Position numbers and translations under genes: made by a program. From JABMQB01 sp964408795 (GTDB lineage: Bacteria > Bacteroidota > Bacteroidia > Bacteroidales > Prolixibacteraceae), in assembly GCA_964408795.1 (NCBI GenBank), contig CAYPAW010000066.1, positions 1-64,000 of the forward strand: 64,000 nt of DNA, given 5' to 3'. Shown piece after piece: positions 15,588 through 25,315 of this stretch. The notes under the pieces are model-generated. The model was given only the letters and a program-made list of their open reading frames with translations. It made no database searches and had not been told where the DNA came from. Numbering within the stretch: the first letter of the stretch is position 1; every line of letters begins with the position of its first letter.

Positions 15588-18500
15588 ATGAAGAAACTAT
15601 GCATCCTCCTTTTGGTTTTTCTGGTTGGTTTTACCCGGGAAGACAGCAGGGTATTTTTACGTACCTTGAACTGGCAGGTTCCCTGTTGGGAAGCCGGCAA
15701 GGAAACCCAAACCGGAAGCTTCATACATTTCGAGGGGTGTGATTTCGGAGACGATCAACTGCCCTGGTATGCAGAAAGTTTTCAGGTGAAAAGCAACCAG
15801 GCGACGTTTGCTATGGTTCAGGCCACTTTTAAAGAATACCCCGATCCGGAAAATTATCTGCAAAAGATACAGATACCGGATACCTTCCGGGTGCTGACCA
15901 ATGTAGTGCAGTCCAGGAATCAATATAGCTTGCATGTCCGTATTTTACCGATCAAAAAATCCGGAGGGAGAATATATCTGCTGACCGGTTTTTCCTTCAG
16001 AATTGGCGATGATGAGGTTCCGTCTGAACAAAAAAGCGCTTTGGTATGGCAGACTGAATCTGTGCTTCAAAGCGGGAAATGGATCAAAGTAACCACTTCC
16101 GGAAAAGGAATCTTCCGGATTCCTTTTTCCCGGTTGCAAAATTGGGGATTTTCCAATCCTGAAAAAGTCTGTGTTTATGGAAACGGAGGAGCCATGCTTC
16201 CGGAAACCGTACAAAGTAGCCCTCCGGATGGATTGGCACAGGTTGCTGCTTGGAGCGGTAAAGATGCCGGAGGAAACGATTGCCTGTTTTTCTACAACCC
16301 GGGGAATATAACCTGGCAATGGAAAGACAGAAAGTACAAATTTATTCATAAGCAAAACATTTATTCAAGGCAGACCAGTTATTTTCTAACCCAGGATAGC
16401 GGCTCTCCGAAAGAAGTGGTTCTCCTGCCTGCAATGGAAGCAGAACCGGATGGTACGGTCGATAGTTTCAATGAATATACCTTGCATGAAAGGGAACGAC
16501 GAAATCTGATTAAATCAGGACAACAATGGTTCGGTGAAACGTTTGTGAGGGGAATACCCCAGGAATTGACTCTTTCCTGTCCCGGAAGAGAGGAGAATTC
16601 CCCGGTGCAGTTTGAAGTGAATGCTGCAGGACGATCTTCCTCAGCATCCACATTGCAGATAACCATTCATAAGGAAGAGCAGGTTGATATGGTTTTTAAT
16701 GCAGTGAATACAGGCGATGCTACATCGCTCTATGCCGATGAGAAAAACCGGATTTTTGAAACCACCCGGCCCGGGGAGGAATTTACCCTCAGAATGATGT
16801 ATTCAGCTGTCAACAGCAGCGCCGAAGCCTGGCTCGATTATATCCGGGTGAATTACCGCCGGAAAATGGAATTCACATCCCCCGAATTCTATTTCAGAAA
16901 TGCTGAATCCGTAGATCAGGACCTCACCCTGCGGTATAAGGTGGATAAAGCAACAGCAGGCCTGAAGGTTTTTGATGTGACGGAAGGGGGCAATATTTAT
17001 GATATTCCGGTTTCCCTGGAAGGGTCTCAGATTCTTTTCACCCGTCCGGCAGATGAAGTGCGTGAATACCTGATTTTTAATCCGGAAAGCAATTTTCCCG
17101 AACCCGAATGGGTCGGAGAGATTGCCAATCAAAACCTCCATGCTCTCCCGGTACCTGAAATGATTGTCATCACACACCCCGATTTTTACGAAGTGGCCAG
17201 TGCGCTGGCATCCTTTCATCAAGAGAATGATGGAATGGCTGTTGAAGTGGTGAACACAACGGAAGTATACCATGAATTCAGTTCAGGAATACCCGATGCT
17301 TCCGGAATACGGAATTTTATAAAGATGTTGTACGACAAAGACCGGAACCGGTTGAAATATGTTTTATTGATGGGCGATGGAAGTTACGACAACCGGAATC
17401 TGACAGGTGTAAACAGGAATTTTATTCCTACCTATCAATCCCTTAATTCCTTAACGCCCACCGGATCGTTTGTTTCGGATGATTATTTTGTTCTTTTGGA
17501 TGAAGGAGAAACCGTATACAACGGGGCCGTGGATCTGGGGATCGGACGTCTTCCGGTTTCAACGTCCTATGAGGCGGAGGTAGTCTTACAAAAAATCAAA
17601 ACATACAACAGCCCACCGGCCCTGGGCTCCTGGAGAAATACGGTTTGTTTTATTGCGGATGATGAGGATGGTACCTTGCACATGAAAGATTCGGATTCAC
17701 TGGCAAACCTGGTGAATTCAAAATACCCTGCATTCATCACCTCAAAGATTTATTTTGATGCCTATCCGGAAGAAGCTACTCCAGCGGGGGAACGCTACCC
17801 GGGGGTCACCGAAGCCATCAATCAAAGCGTTAAAGACGGAGTCCTGATCCTGAATTATGTAGGTCATGCCAATGAACGTTTCATGGCCGATGAACATGTG
17901 CTGGATGTCAGCACAATCAATTCATGGTCCAACAAAAACAACCTCCCCATTTTTGTAACAGCTACCTGTGAGTTCAGCCGGTTTGATGCCGATGAAACAT
18001 CGGCAGGGGAATACGTCTTACTCAATCCCAGCGGAGGGGGAATTGGTCTCTTTTCAACGACCCGTGTAGTTTTTGCCTATTCGAATTTTTTGCTGAACAA
18101 AAGTTTCTACGACCATGTATTTGAACAGGATGCAAGCGGGAACCATTCCCGGATGGGTGATATCATCCGGCTGGCCAAAAAAGGAGTCTCAGGAACCAAC
18201 AAAAGAAATTTCAGTCTGCTGGCTGATCCGGCCCTTCGTTTATCCTATCCCCGATACCGGGTAATTACTTCTACCATCAACCAAAAAGATGCCCATGCAT
18301 CAATGGATACTGTAAAGGCACTGAATCAAATAACCATTGAAGGGTATATTGCCGATTATTACGGGAATAAGCAACACGCATTCAACGGTGAAATAATCCC
18401 GGTAGTGTATGATAAGGCTTTCAGGTTGCATACCCTGGGAAACGGAGGCCAGCGACCCATGGAATTTACCGTGCAGGATAATATTATCTATAAAGGGCGG

Positions 18501-19322
18501 GCAAGCGTGATCAACGGAGAATTCTCGTTTCGTTTTATGGTGCCCAAAGACATTGCCTACAACCTGGGACAGGGGAAGATCATATATTATGCACGCAATG
18601 AAACGGAGGATGCCCATGGAGCATTTGAAAACTTCCTCATCGGAGGATCATCCGGAGATCAGGTAACCGACCATACCGGCCCCGAAGTGGAATTGTACCT
18701 CGACGATGAATCCTTTGTTTCAGGGGACGAAACCAGCAAAAATCCGATTCTGCTGGCTTATGTATCCGATGAAAACGGAATGAATACCGTGGGCACAGGA
18801 ATCGGCCACGACATTGCGGCAATCCTCGATGGAGATAAATCAAATTCCCTGATTCTGAATGATTATTACCAGGCCAATATGGATGATTATACCAGTGGAA
18901 TCATCGAATATCCCCTGAAAGGCCTTTCGGAAGGAGAACATACCCTGACGCTGAAGGTATGGGATGTTGCCAACAATTCCACGGAAACAACAATTCGTTT
19001 TGTGGTGACAGGGGATTTTTATATCCGGGAGGTTGGCAACTATCCCAATCCGGTAGTCGACTATACCTTTTTTCGTTTTGCACACAACCAACCGGATGCA
19101 ACGTTTGATGGGCTGATAGAGATTTTTAATGCCAACGGCCGGATCGTTGATTCGTTTCAAAGGGCTATTTCTTCAAACGGTATGGAAAGCAATCCGTTGC
19201 GTTGGGATGTCACGGATGCAAAGCTTCCGGTCAGGGCCGGTATCTATATCTACCGGATTTCCATCAAGTCATCCAATGGGGAGGTAACCTGGAAATCAGG
19301 AAAAATGAATATTCTTCGTTAA
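15588..19322 (+). CDS. porU: T9SS signal peptidase/sortase PorU (peptidase C25)
   Basis: The sortase of type IX secretion. On the cell surface it cleaves C-terminal sorting domains and joins cargo to anionic LPS. The protein is 1244 residues with an N-terminal signal peptide. A long beta-rich N-terminal region (about 25-540) precedes the gingipain-like caspase fold at about 545-900. The catalytic dyad is visible as His760 in NYVGHANE and Cys794 in TATCEFSRFD, 34 residues apart as in C25 peptidases. The extreme C-terminus (GNYPNPVVDYTFFRF ... RAGIYIYRISI ... GKMNIL) is a T9SS type A-like sorting domain, as PorU itself carries. It is followed by porV 105 bp later and divergent from gldJ, a known T9SS gene cluster. 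Confidence 0.96.
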   Translation: MKKLCILLLVFLVGFTREDSRVFLRTLNWQVPCWEAGKETQTGSFIHFEGCDFGDDQLPWYAESFQVKSNQATFAMVQATFKEYPDPENYLQKIQIPDTFRVLTNVVQSRNQYSLHVRILPIKKSGGRIYLLTGFSFRIGDDEVPSEQKSALVWQTESVLQSGKWIKVTTSGKGIFRIPFSRLQNWGFSNPEKVCVYGNGGAMLPETVQSSPPDGLAQVAAWSGKDAGGNDCLFFYNPGNITWQWKDRKYKFIHKQNIYSRQTSYFLTQDSGSPKEVVLLPAMEAEPDGTVDSFNEYTLHERERRNLIKSGQQWFGETFVRGIPQELTLSCPGREENSPVQFEVNAAGRSSSASTLQITIHKEEQVDMVFNAVNTGDATSLYADEKNRIFETTRPGEEFTLRMMYSAVNSSAEAWLDYIRVNYRRKMEFTSPEFYFRNAESVDQDLTLRYKVDKATAGLKVFDVTEGGNIYDIPVSLEGSQILFTRPADEVREYLIFNPESNFPEPEWVGEIANQNLHALPVPEMIVITHPDFYEVASALASFHQENDGMAVEVVNTTEVYHEFSSGIPDASGIRNFIKMLYDKDRNRLKYVLLMGDGSYDNRNLTGVNRNFIPTYQSLNSLTPTGSFVSDDYFVLLDEGETVYNGAVDLGIGRLPVSTSYEAEVVLQKIKTYNSPPALGSWRNTVCFIADDEDGTLHMKDSDSLANLVNSKYPAFITSKIYFDAYPEEATPAGERYPGVTEAINQSVKDGVLILNYVGHANERFMADEHVLDVSTINSWSNKNNLPIFVTATCEFSRFDADETSAGEYVLLNPSGGGIGLFSTTRVVFAYSNFLLNKSFYDHVFEQDASGNHSRMGDIIRLAKKGVSGTNKRNFSLLADPALRLSYPRYRVITSTINQKDAHASMDTVKALNQITIEGYIADYYGNKQHAFNGEIIPVVYDKAFRLHTLGNGGQRPMEFTVQDNIIYKGRASVINGEFSFRFMVPKDIAYNLGQGKIIYYARNETEDAHGAFENFLIGGSSGDQVTDHTGPEVELYLDDESFVSGDETSKNPILLAYVSDENGMNTVGTGIGHDIAAILDGDKSNSLILNDYYQANMDDYTSGIIEYPLKGLSEGEHTLTLKVWDVANNSTETTIRFVVTGDFYIREVGNYPNPVVDYTFFRFAHNQPDATFDGLIEIFNANGRIVDSFQRAISSNGMESNPLRWDVTDAKLPVRAGIYIYRISIKSSNGEVTWKSGKMNILR

Positions 19323-19398
19323 AATGCCTGACGGTTATACTATTTTTTATGCTGGAACGTTCTCTTTCCTAATGAAAGGGTTTCTTATACAATAATAC

Positions 19399-19406
19399 TA
19401 TATTTG
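19399..19406 (+). promoter_or_regulatory. -7 promoter element of porV
   Basis: TATATTTG is a full match to TAnnTTTG. It lies over the TTG at 19404 that would otherwise extend the porV frame, which supports ATG 19428 as the true start and a separate porV promoter in addition to read-through from porU. Confidence 0.5.
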
Positions 19407-19427
19407 CATTTTTACACTATCGATGTT

Positions 19428-20606
19428 ATGGCAAAGACTTTACAACGGATTTCTTTTATGCTGATTTTTCTTGCGTGGGTTGCGGAAGCTTCCGGTCAGG
19501 CAACCACCTCAGGAGCGAATACGATTACTACGGCTGTGCCGTTTCTTTCCATCACTCCGGATTCCAGGGCCGGAGGCATGGGGGATGCCGGAGTGGCTAC
19601 AACACCTGATGTAAATGCCCAGCACTGGAATCCGGCAAAATATGCTTTCATTGAAAGCGATATGGGCGTGGGAGTTTCCTACAGCCCCTGGTTACGAGCT
19701 CTTGTGAATGATATAAACCTCGCCTATCTCGTAGGATACAAAAAACTTGACGACCAACAAACCGTGAGTGCTTCCCTCCGGTATTTCTCCCTGGGAGATA
19801 TCATATTTACCGATATACAGGGGGAATACATGGGACAGCAAACCCCCAATGAGTTTGCCATTGATGCAGCCTACACACGGTTGCTTTCGGAATATTTTTC
19901 CGGCTCGGTAGCTGTTCGTTATATTCGTTCCGATCTTACCGGAGGGCAACTCATCAACGGAGTGGAATCCCATGCAGGAAATTCGTATGCTGCCGATGTG
20001 GCTTTTTACTATTTCAATGAGTTCCGGGCCGGAAGAAAAGACCATATTTTTTCGGCCGGGATCAATATCTCCAATATCGGGGCCAAGATTTCGTATACCG
20101 AAGGAGAAGTGAAAGATTTTATTCCGACCAACCTTAAATTGGGGGCTCATTACAAGACAGAGCTGGACGATTACAATACGATCTCTTTTGCCTTTGATAT
20201 CAATAAGTTATTGGTTCCCACACCCCCTTCGGATTCCATCAATTATGATCCCGATGCAGTGATATTCCCGGGCGGCATCAATTCCGACAAATCGGTTGTA
20301 GCCGGGATTTTCAGTTCCTTTGGGGATGCACCCGGGGGTCTTGCTGAAGAGCTTCAGGAGATTTCCCTTTCCGCCGGTGTTGAGTACTGGTATAACAAGC
20401 AATTTGCTATCAGGGCCGGATATTTTTATGAGCACCAGAACAAGGGAAACCGGAAATTTCTCACGGCAGGTGCCGGACTGCGACTGAATGTATTTGCGCT
20501 TGATTTTTCCTATCTTCTGCCAACGGTCCGCAATCATCCCCTGGAGAATACCCTTCGTTTTACGCTTTCGTTTGACATAGAGGCTTTTGGAAGGCAAAAC
20601 CGGTAA
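19428..20606 (+). CDS. porV: T9SS outer-membrane shuttle protein PorV (LptO)
   Basis: A FadL-like outer-membrane beta-barrel that receives cargo from the SprA/Sov translocon and delivers it to PorU. The product is 392 residues from ATG 19428 with a signal peptide ending near ASGQ. Family hallmarks are the N-terminal plug sequence NTITTAVPFLSITPDSRAGG, the GDAGVATTPDVNAQHWNPAK segment that follows, then amphipathic strands throughout (for example SASLRYFSLGDI and SGSVAVRYIRSD), ending in an aromatic-alternating last strand (LRFTLSFDIEAFG). It lies directly downstream of porU, and ispF begins 3 bp after its stop, so ispF is probably on the same transcript. Confidence 0.95.
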   Translation: MAKTLQRISFMLIFLAWVAEASGQATTSGANTITTAVPFLSITPDSRAGGMGDAGVATTPDVNAQHWNPAKYAFIESDMGVGVSYSPWLRALVNDINLAYLVGYKKLDDQQTVSASLRYFSLGDIIFTDIQGEYMGQQTPNEFAIDAAYTRLLSEYFSGSVAVRYIRSDLTGGQLINGVESHAGNSYAADVAFYYFNEFRAGRKDHIFSAGINISNIGAKISYTEGEVKDFIPTNLKLGAHYKTELDDYNTISFAFDINKLLVPTPPSDSINYDPDAVIFPGGINSDKSVVAGIFSSFGDAPGGLAEELQEISLSAGVEYWYNKQFAIRAGYFYEHQNKGNRKFLTAGAGLRLNVFALDFSYLLPTVRNHPLENTLRFTLSFDIEAFGRQNR

Positions 20607-20609
20607 GGC

Positions 20610-21092
20610 ATGGCTTTCAGGATTGGCTACGGATACGATGTTCACCGGCTGGCTGCAGGTGAAACCTTATGGTTGGGGGGCATACGGATTCCTTATGAGA
20701 AAGGTACGGTAGCGCATTCCGATGGAGATGTACTGGTTCATGCCATTTGCGATGCCCTCTTAGGAGCTGCCGGGTTGCGGGATATCGGTTATCACTTCCC
20801 TGATGATGCGGAGGAATACACAAACATCAGCAGTCTGGTGCTCCTGGAAAAAACCGTTGGTTTGCTTCAAAACGAAGGATTCAGCCTGGTCAATATTGAT
20901 GCAACTCTATGTCTTCAGGCACCCCGGCTGCAAGCATACATTCCGGAAATGCAAAAAACACTGGCTGCCCGGATGGGGGTATTGCCCGGTCAGGTGTCCG
21001 TCAAGGCCACAACCACCGAAGGACTCGGATTTGAAGGCCGTGGAGAAGGAGTGTCTGCCCATGCAGTAGCTCTCATCGAAAAAGGAGCCTGA
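20610..21092 (+). CDS. ispF: 2-C-methyl-D-erythritol 2,4-cyclodiphosphate synthase
   Basis: Forms MEcPP in the non-mevalonate (MEP) isoprenoid pathway, in the cytoplasm as a trimer. The 160-residue length is normal. The zinc site is in YGYDVHRL (Asp10, His12) plus His44 in GDVLVHAICDALLGA. GYHFPD (60-65) and the C-terminal KATTTEGLGFEGRGEG are typical of the family. It begins 3 bp after porV. MEP metabolism and T9SS have no known link, so the co-transcription is probably incidental. It converges on hutU with 28 bp between stops. Confidence 0.97.
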   Translation: MAFRIGYGYDVHRLAAGETLWLGGIRIPYEKGTVAHSDGDVLVHAICDALLGAAGLRDIGYHFPDDAEEYTNISSLVLLEKTVGLLQNEGFSLVNIDATLCLQAPRLQAYIPEMQKTLAARMGVLPGQVSVKATTTEGLGFEGRGEGVSAHAVALIEKGA

Positions 21093-21120
21093 AGATGAAG
21101 ATCCCCAATCCACCGAACCC

Positions 21121-23121
21121 TCAGAACAGGTTTCTCAGTAAATTCTCATCGGCATCGTAAGGCAGGGTAACCTTCAGGTTGGGATTTTGTTTCATGGCTT
21201 CCCGGATGGCAAAACGGGCTGGCTCGTTGCGGGCCCAGCTTCTGCGGGCGATGCCATTGTTGACATCCCAGTACAGCATCCTGTGCAAACGTCTTTCGGA
21301 ATCCTCCGAGCCATCGAGGAGGAGTCCGAATCCGCCGTTGATCACTTCACCCCAGCCTACACCTCCTCCGTTGTGGAGCGATACCCAGGTAGCTCCCCGG
21401 AAACTGTCCCCGGCAAAATTCTGAACTGCCATATCGGCTGTGAATGCAGATCCGTCATAGATATTTGAGGTTTCCCGGTAGGGCGAGTCGGTTCCGGAAA
21501 CATCGTGATGGTCGCGACCCAGCACGACTGGGGCGGAAAGAATGCCTTCCCGGATGGCTTTGTTGAAAGCCGCAGCAATTTGTATCCGCCCCTCACAGTG
21601 GGCATAGAGAATACGCGCCTGGGATCCGACCACAAGGCGGTTGTTTCCTGCTTCCTGAATCCAGTGGATGTTATCGCGGAGCTGGTGGGCAATCTCTTCG
21701 GGGGCAGTTCGCAAAAGATCCCGGAGAACATGGGCGGCGATGGCATCGGTTGTGGACAGGTCCCCGGGACAACCTGAGGTACACACCCAGCGGAAGGGTC
21801 CGAATCCGTAATCGAAAAACAGGGGCCCCATGATCTCCTGAACATAAGAAGGATACCTGAATTTTCCCTCTTCAGAAAAAATGTCGGCTCCGGCTCTGCC
21901 GGCTTCCAGAAGGAAGGCATTTCCATAGTCCCAGAAGAACATGCCGGCTGCCGCCATTTTGTTGATGGCAGCCACCTGTCTGCGCAGGGATTTGTAGACC
22001 TCTCTTTTGAATCGTTCCGGCTCCCGGGTCATCATTCTGTTCGACTCTTCAAATGAGAAGCCGGCCGGATAATAACCTCCCGAGAAAGGATTGTGCAGGG
22101 AGGTTTGATCCGAACCCAGGTCCACAGGGATTTTCCTTTCTGCCAGTTTTTCCCACAGGTCGATGATATTTCCCAGGTATCCCAGGGATCGGTTTTTTTT
22201 GTTGTTGCGTGCTTCCAGCATTCGGTCAATGGCCTCATCCAGGTCGGTACAGATTGCATCAATCCATCCCTGTTCAAGTCTTCGTTGTATGGCTTTCGGA
22301 TTGATCTCAGCTACCAGACCGGTCATTCCGGCTATTGCGGCAGCTTTGGGTTGGGCTCCGGACATTCCGCCCAGACCGGAGGAGACAAACAGTTTTCCCC
22401 GGGGATCTCCTCCCGAGTGCATCCGGGCAGCGTTCAACACGGTTAGGGTAGTCCCGTGGACGATCCCCTGAGGCCCGATATACATAAAAGAACCAGCCGT
22501 CATCTGTCCATACTGGGTAACACCCAGAGCATTCAGTTTTTCATAGTTTTCTTTGGATGAATAATTGGGGATCATCATGCCATTGGTAATCACCGCCCGG
22601 GGGGCATCGGAATGGGAGGGAAACAATCCCAGCGGATGTCCGGAGTACAGAACCAGGGTCTGATCATCGTTCATCTCAGCCAGGTATTTCATGGTCAGCA
22701 GGTACTGAGCCCAGTTCTGGAAAACCGCCCCATTGCCCCCGTAAGTGATCAGTTCATGCGGATGCTGGGCAACATCCGGGTCCAGGTTGTTCTGGATCAT
22801 CAACATGATGGAGGCAGCCTGCCTGGAATGATAGGGATAGGCATTCAACGGCCTGGCTTTCATCGGGTATGCAGGACGGAACCGGTACATGTAAATTCTT
22901 CCATACTCCTTCAGTTCCTGAAGAAATTCCGGGGCCAGAACAGGATGGTGCTTCGGATGGAAATAACGCAAGGCATTTCTCAAGGCCAGTTTTTTTTCTT
23001 CGGGAGTAAGAACATTTTCCCGTTTGGGAGCATGATTGATGGTATGATCCCGCGGACGGGGCGAGGGGATTTCTTCCGGAATGCCCTGTAAAATAATTTC
23101 TTTGAACCGGCTGTTAGTCAT
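21121..23121 (-). CDS. hutU: Urocanate hydratase (long form)
   Basis: Hydrates urocanate to imidazolonepropionate with tightly bound NAD+, the second step of histidine degradation, in the cytoplasm. The signature regions are YGGNGAVFQNW, SGLGGMSGAQPKAA, the catalytic-cysteine motif FRWVCTSGCPGDL, GRDHHDVSGTDSPYRET and LHNGGGVGWGEVINGG. At 666 residues it is longer than the 557-residue Pseudomonas enzyme, in keeping with the Bacteroidota form, which has an extra N-terminal region. I choose ATG 23121 (MTNSRFKE) over 23166 because family proteins begin near this point. No hutH, hutI or hutG is adjacent, so the rest of the pathway must lie elsewhere. Confidence 0.96.
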   Translation of the reverse strand: MTNSRFKEIILQGIPEEIPSPRPRDHTINHAPKRENVLTPEEKKLALRNALRYFHPKHHPVLAPEFLQELKEYGRIYMYRFRPAYPMKARPLNAYPYHSRQAASIMLMIQNNLDPDVAQHPHELITYGGNGAVFQNWAQYLLTMKYLAEMNDDQTLVLYSGHPLGLFPSHSDAPRAVITNGMMIPNYSSKENYEKLNALGVTQYGQMTAGSFMYIGPQGIVHGTTLTVLNAARMHSGGDPRGKLFVSSGLGGMSGAQPKAAAIAGMTGLVAEINPKAIQRRLEQGWIDAICTDLDEAIDRMLEARNNKKNRSLGYLGNIIDLWEKLAERKIPVDLGSDQTSLHNPFSGGYYPAGFSFEESNRMMTREPERFKREVYKSLRRQVAAINKMAAAGMFFWDYGNAFLLEAGRAGADIFSEEGKFRYPSYVQEIMGPLFFDYGFGPFRWVCTSGCPGDLSTTDAIAAHVLRDLLRTAPEEIAHQLRDNIHWIQEAGNNRLVVGSQARILYAHCEGRIQIAAAFNKAIREGILSAPVVLGRDHHDVSGTDSPYRETSNIYDGSAFTADMAVQNFAGDSFRGATWVSLHNGGGVGWGEVINGGFGLLLDGSEDSERRLHRMLYWDVNNGIARRSWARNEPARFAIREAMKQNPNLKVTLPYDADENLLRNLF

Positions 23122-23213
23122 CTTCACTGAATTATTGATCGTACAAAAGAAGGTATCCGACGACAAATTAAGAGATTTCCCCGAATTATCCGAGGATTTT
23201 TCGCACTCTTTGA

Positions 23214-23221
23214 TACATTTG
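23214..23221 (+). promoter_or_regulatory. -7 promoter element of the LemA gene
   Basis: TACATTTG matches TAnnTTTG, 43 bp upstream of ATG 23265. Confidence 0.4.
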
Positions 23222-23264
23222 CAGAAAACCGAAGGTATCTTTGAAAATGATTAATTTTACACAC

Positions 23265-23843
23265 ATGAGAAAAACATTGGCAGGCATTGCAGGCATTCTG
23301 GTCCTGTTTTTATTTACAGGGTGCGGATACAACAAGATGGTTCAGCTGGATGAGGCTGTAACGGCTCAATGGTCGCAGGTGGAGAATGTGTATCAGCGAA
23401 GAGCAGACCTGATTCCCAACCTGGTGAATACCGTGAAAGGATATGCCGAACACGAGGAGGAAACCCTGACAGGTGTCGTGGAAGCACGATCGAAGGCTAC
23501 ATCCGTGAATATCAATCCGGAAAATATGACGGCCGAATCTCTGCAGCAGTTTCAGCAGGCCCAGGAAGGCCTGACTTCTGCCTTAAGCCGTCTGATGGTG
23601 GTGGTGGAACAATACCCCGACCTGAAAGCCAATCAGAATTTCATGGACCTCCAGGCTCAGCTTGAAGGAACAGAAAACCGGATTGCCGTGGAACGCATGA
23701 AATTTAACCAGGCAGCCCAGTCATACAATACCTATATCCGGCGGTTTCCACAGCTGTTGTTTGCCAATATTTTCGGGTTCGATAAACGAACCTACTTCGA
23801 AGCGGCAGAAGGAGCTCAGGAAGCACCGGAAGTGCAGTTTTAA
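23265..23843 (+). CDS. lemA: LemA family lipoprotein
   Basis: A LemA-domain protein of 192 residues. From ATG 23265 the N-terminus is a lipoprotein signal with lipobox LFTGC (Cys20), while start codons at 23241 and 23247 would only lengthen the signal. The LemA helical bundle follows: DEAVTAQWSQVENVYQRR, ADLIPNLVNTVKGYA, then ENRIAVERMKFNQAAQSYNTY and a short hydrophobic FPQLLFANIFGF. The family's biochemical role is unsettled. LemA genes very often sit beside TPM-domain (YgcG) genes, as here with two of them 175 bp downstream, suggesting one envelope-associated unit. Confidence 0.93.
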   Translation: MRKTLAGIAGILVLFLFTGCGYNKMVQLDEAVTAQWSQVENVYQRRADLIPNLVNTVKGYAEHEEETLTGVVEARSKATSVNINPENMTAESLQQFQQAQEGLTSALSRLMVVVEQYPDLKANQNFMDLQAQLEGTENRIAVERMKFNQAAQSYNTYIRRFPQLLFANIFGFDKRTYFEAAEGAQEAPEVQF

Positions 23844-24018
23844 TTCCGAAGCTTCTCTGGTCTTCGCAGACAAGACGGTAACGGGTTATCCCCCGTTCCG
23901 TCGAATCGTACAAAAACAGGGGCGAAGCAAATTCAAGAGAACACACCCAGAGCTTTGGCCCGGGAGGGTATAGGAAATTAAGGATGTCCAGACGGATCCT
24001 AAAATTAAATACAAGAGG

Positions 24019-24453
24019 ATGTCAGTACATAAAAAATTAACCGAGGAAGATAAGATCCAGATAAAGAATGCCATTCAAATGGCTGAACTGGATACATCCG
24101 GGGAAATACGCGTGCATATTGAAGAAAAATGCAGGGAGGAGGTCCTGGACCGGGCTGCCTACCTTTTCAAAAAACTGAAGATGCACAAAACAAAACTTCG
24201 CAACGGAGTTTTGTTTTACCTGGCTATCGATGACCGGAAATTTGCTATTCTGGGAGATGCCGGTATCCATTCCAGGGTTCCGGATACCTTCTGGGATGAG
24301 ATAAAAAAAACCTGCTTTGCGTATTTCAGTGAAAATAAAATAGCGGAAGGTTTATCCCGGGGAATACGCATGGCAGGTCAACAGTTAAAAGAACATTTTC
24401 CTCATCAATCCGATGATATAAACGAACTGGATGATGAAATTTCGGTTGGATAG
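24019..24453 (+). CDS. TPM-domain protein without membrane anchor
   Basis: The 144-residue product is essentially one TPM domain (TLP18.3/Psb32/MOLO-1 fold). It shows LTEEDKIQIKNAIQMAELDTSGEIRVHIEE, then YLFKKLKMHKTKLRNGVLFYLAIDDRKFAILGD, with the acidic residues DRKF/GDAG that form the fold's metal or phosphate pocket. There is no signal peptide or membrane helix, so it is probably cytoplasmic, unlike the next gene. Known TPM proteins act in photosystem repair, as acid phosphatases or as receptor accessories, and no function is established for this clade. It is between lemA and the membrane-bound TPM gene, which starts 70 bp later. Confidence 0.9.
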   Translation: MSVHKKLTEEDKIQIKNAIQMAELDTSGEIRVHIEEKCREEVLDRAAYLFKKLKMHKTKLRNGVLFYLAIDDRKFAILGDAGIHSRVPDTFWDEIKKTCFAYFSENKIAEGLSRGIRMAGQQLKEHFPHQSDDINELDDEISVG

Positions 24454-24523
24454 GACAAAGGTGAACGGGCTCTTTTCTGATTGGATACCATGCTTGTTAC
24501 ACCAGAAAAAAAATAGAAATGCG

Positions 24524-25315
24524 ATGCAAAGAATCTGTTTACTCATAGCGATTGGAATGTACAGTTTTGTAGTTTCGGGACAGGAGATTCCCTCTCCCCC
24601 GGATCCTCCCCGTCTGGTGAATGACTTTTCGTCTGTACTTACACGAAATGAGCAGGCAACCCTGGAACGTGAGCTGGTAAATTTTGCCAACGAAACCTCG
24701 ACACAGATTGTTATTGTTACGGTTAAAACGCTGGATGGATATGCAATCAGTGACTATGCATTCAGGCTGGGAGAGAAATGGGGCATCGGACAGGAAGGGA
24801 GAAATAACGGAGCTCTGATCGTTATTAAGCCAAAGACCTCCCGGGAGAGAGGAGAGGCTTTTCTGGCTACAGGCTATGGACTGGAGCATCTCATACCTGA
24901 TGCGGTAGCCAACCGGATTGTTGACCATGAAATGATCCCCGGGTTTGAAAAGAATGATTACTATGGCGGATTGTCAGCCGGGGTTAAGGTTGTAATGAAG
25001 TTAACACGGGGTGAATATACTGCAGAAGCCTACACCGAACAGGTTCAATCACAACAGGACGGCAGTCCGTTGTTTTTTCTTTTCTTTCTGCTTTTTTTTG
25101 TGATTGTTCCGATTCTGCGGGGAAGACGCAGGGGGTACTATTCTTCAGGGAGAAGCAACCTGCCGCTGTGGATAGCCCTGGGAATGATGGGATCCCAGCA
25201 TAGAAACCACACGGGATCATTTGGTAATTTTACTTCCGGAAGCGGTGGTTTTGGAGGATTTGGCGGTTTTGGGGGCGGTAGTTTTGGTGGCGGAGGCGCC
25301 GGGGGAAGCTGGTAA
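24524..25315 (+). CDS. Exported TPM-domain membrane protein with Gly-rich tail (YgcG type)
   Basis: From ATG 24524 the product is 263 residues: a signal peptide (MQRICLLIAIG...SGQ), a TPM domain (about 35-165) and a membrane helix near 185-205 (FFLFFLLFFVIVPIL). A basic stretch RGRRRG follows, and the protein ends in a Gly/Phe/Ser-rich tail containing GGFGGFGGFGGGSFGGGG. The TPM domain shows VNDFSSVLTRNEQATLE, TQIVIVTVKTLDGY and EKWGIGQEGRNNGALIVI. The tail resembles that of other YgcG proteins and is followed by GGSW. An upstream ATG at 24431 overlaps the previous gene and lacks a plausible signal sequence. It forms a LemA-TPM-TPM cluster. Confidence 0.92.
   Translation: MQRICLLIAIGMYSFVVSGQEIPSPPDPPRLVNDFSSVLTRNEQATLERELVNFANETSTQIVIVTVKTLDGYAISDYAFRLGEKWGIGQEGRNNGALIVIKPKTSRERGEAFLATGYGLEHLIPDAVANRIVDHEMIPGFEKNDYYGGLSAGVKVVMKLTRGEYTAEAYTEQVQSQQDGSPLFFLFFLLFFVIVPILRGRRRGYYSSGRSNLPLWIALGMMGSQHRNHTGSFGNFTSGSGGFGGFGGFGGGSFGGGGAGGSW

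Noticed and set aside
21357..21926. 189-codon - strand open frame inside hutU
   Set aside because: Out-of-frame shadow of the strongly conserved urocanate hydratase.
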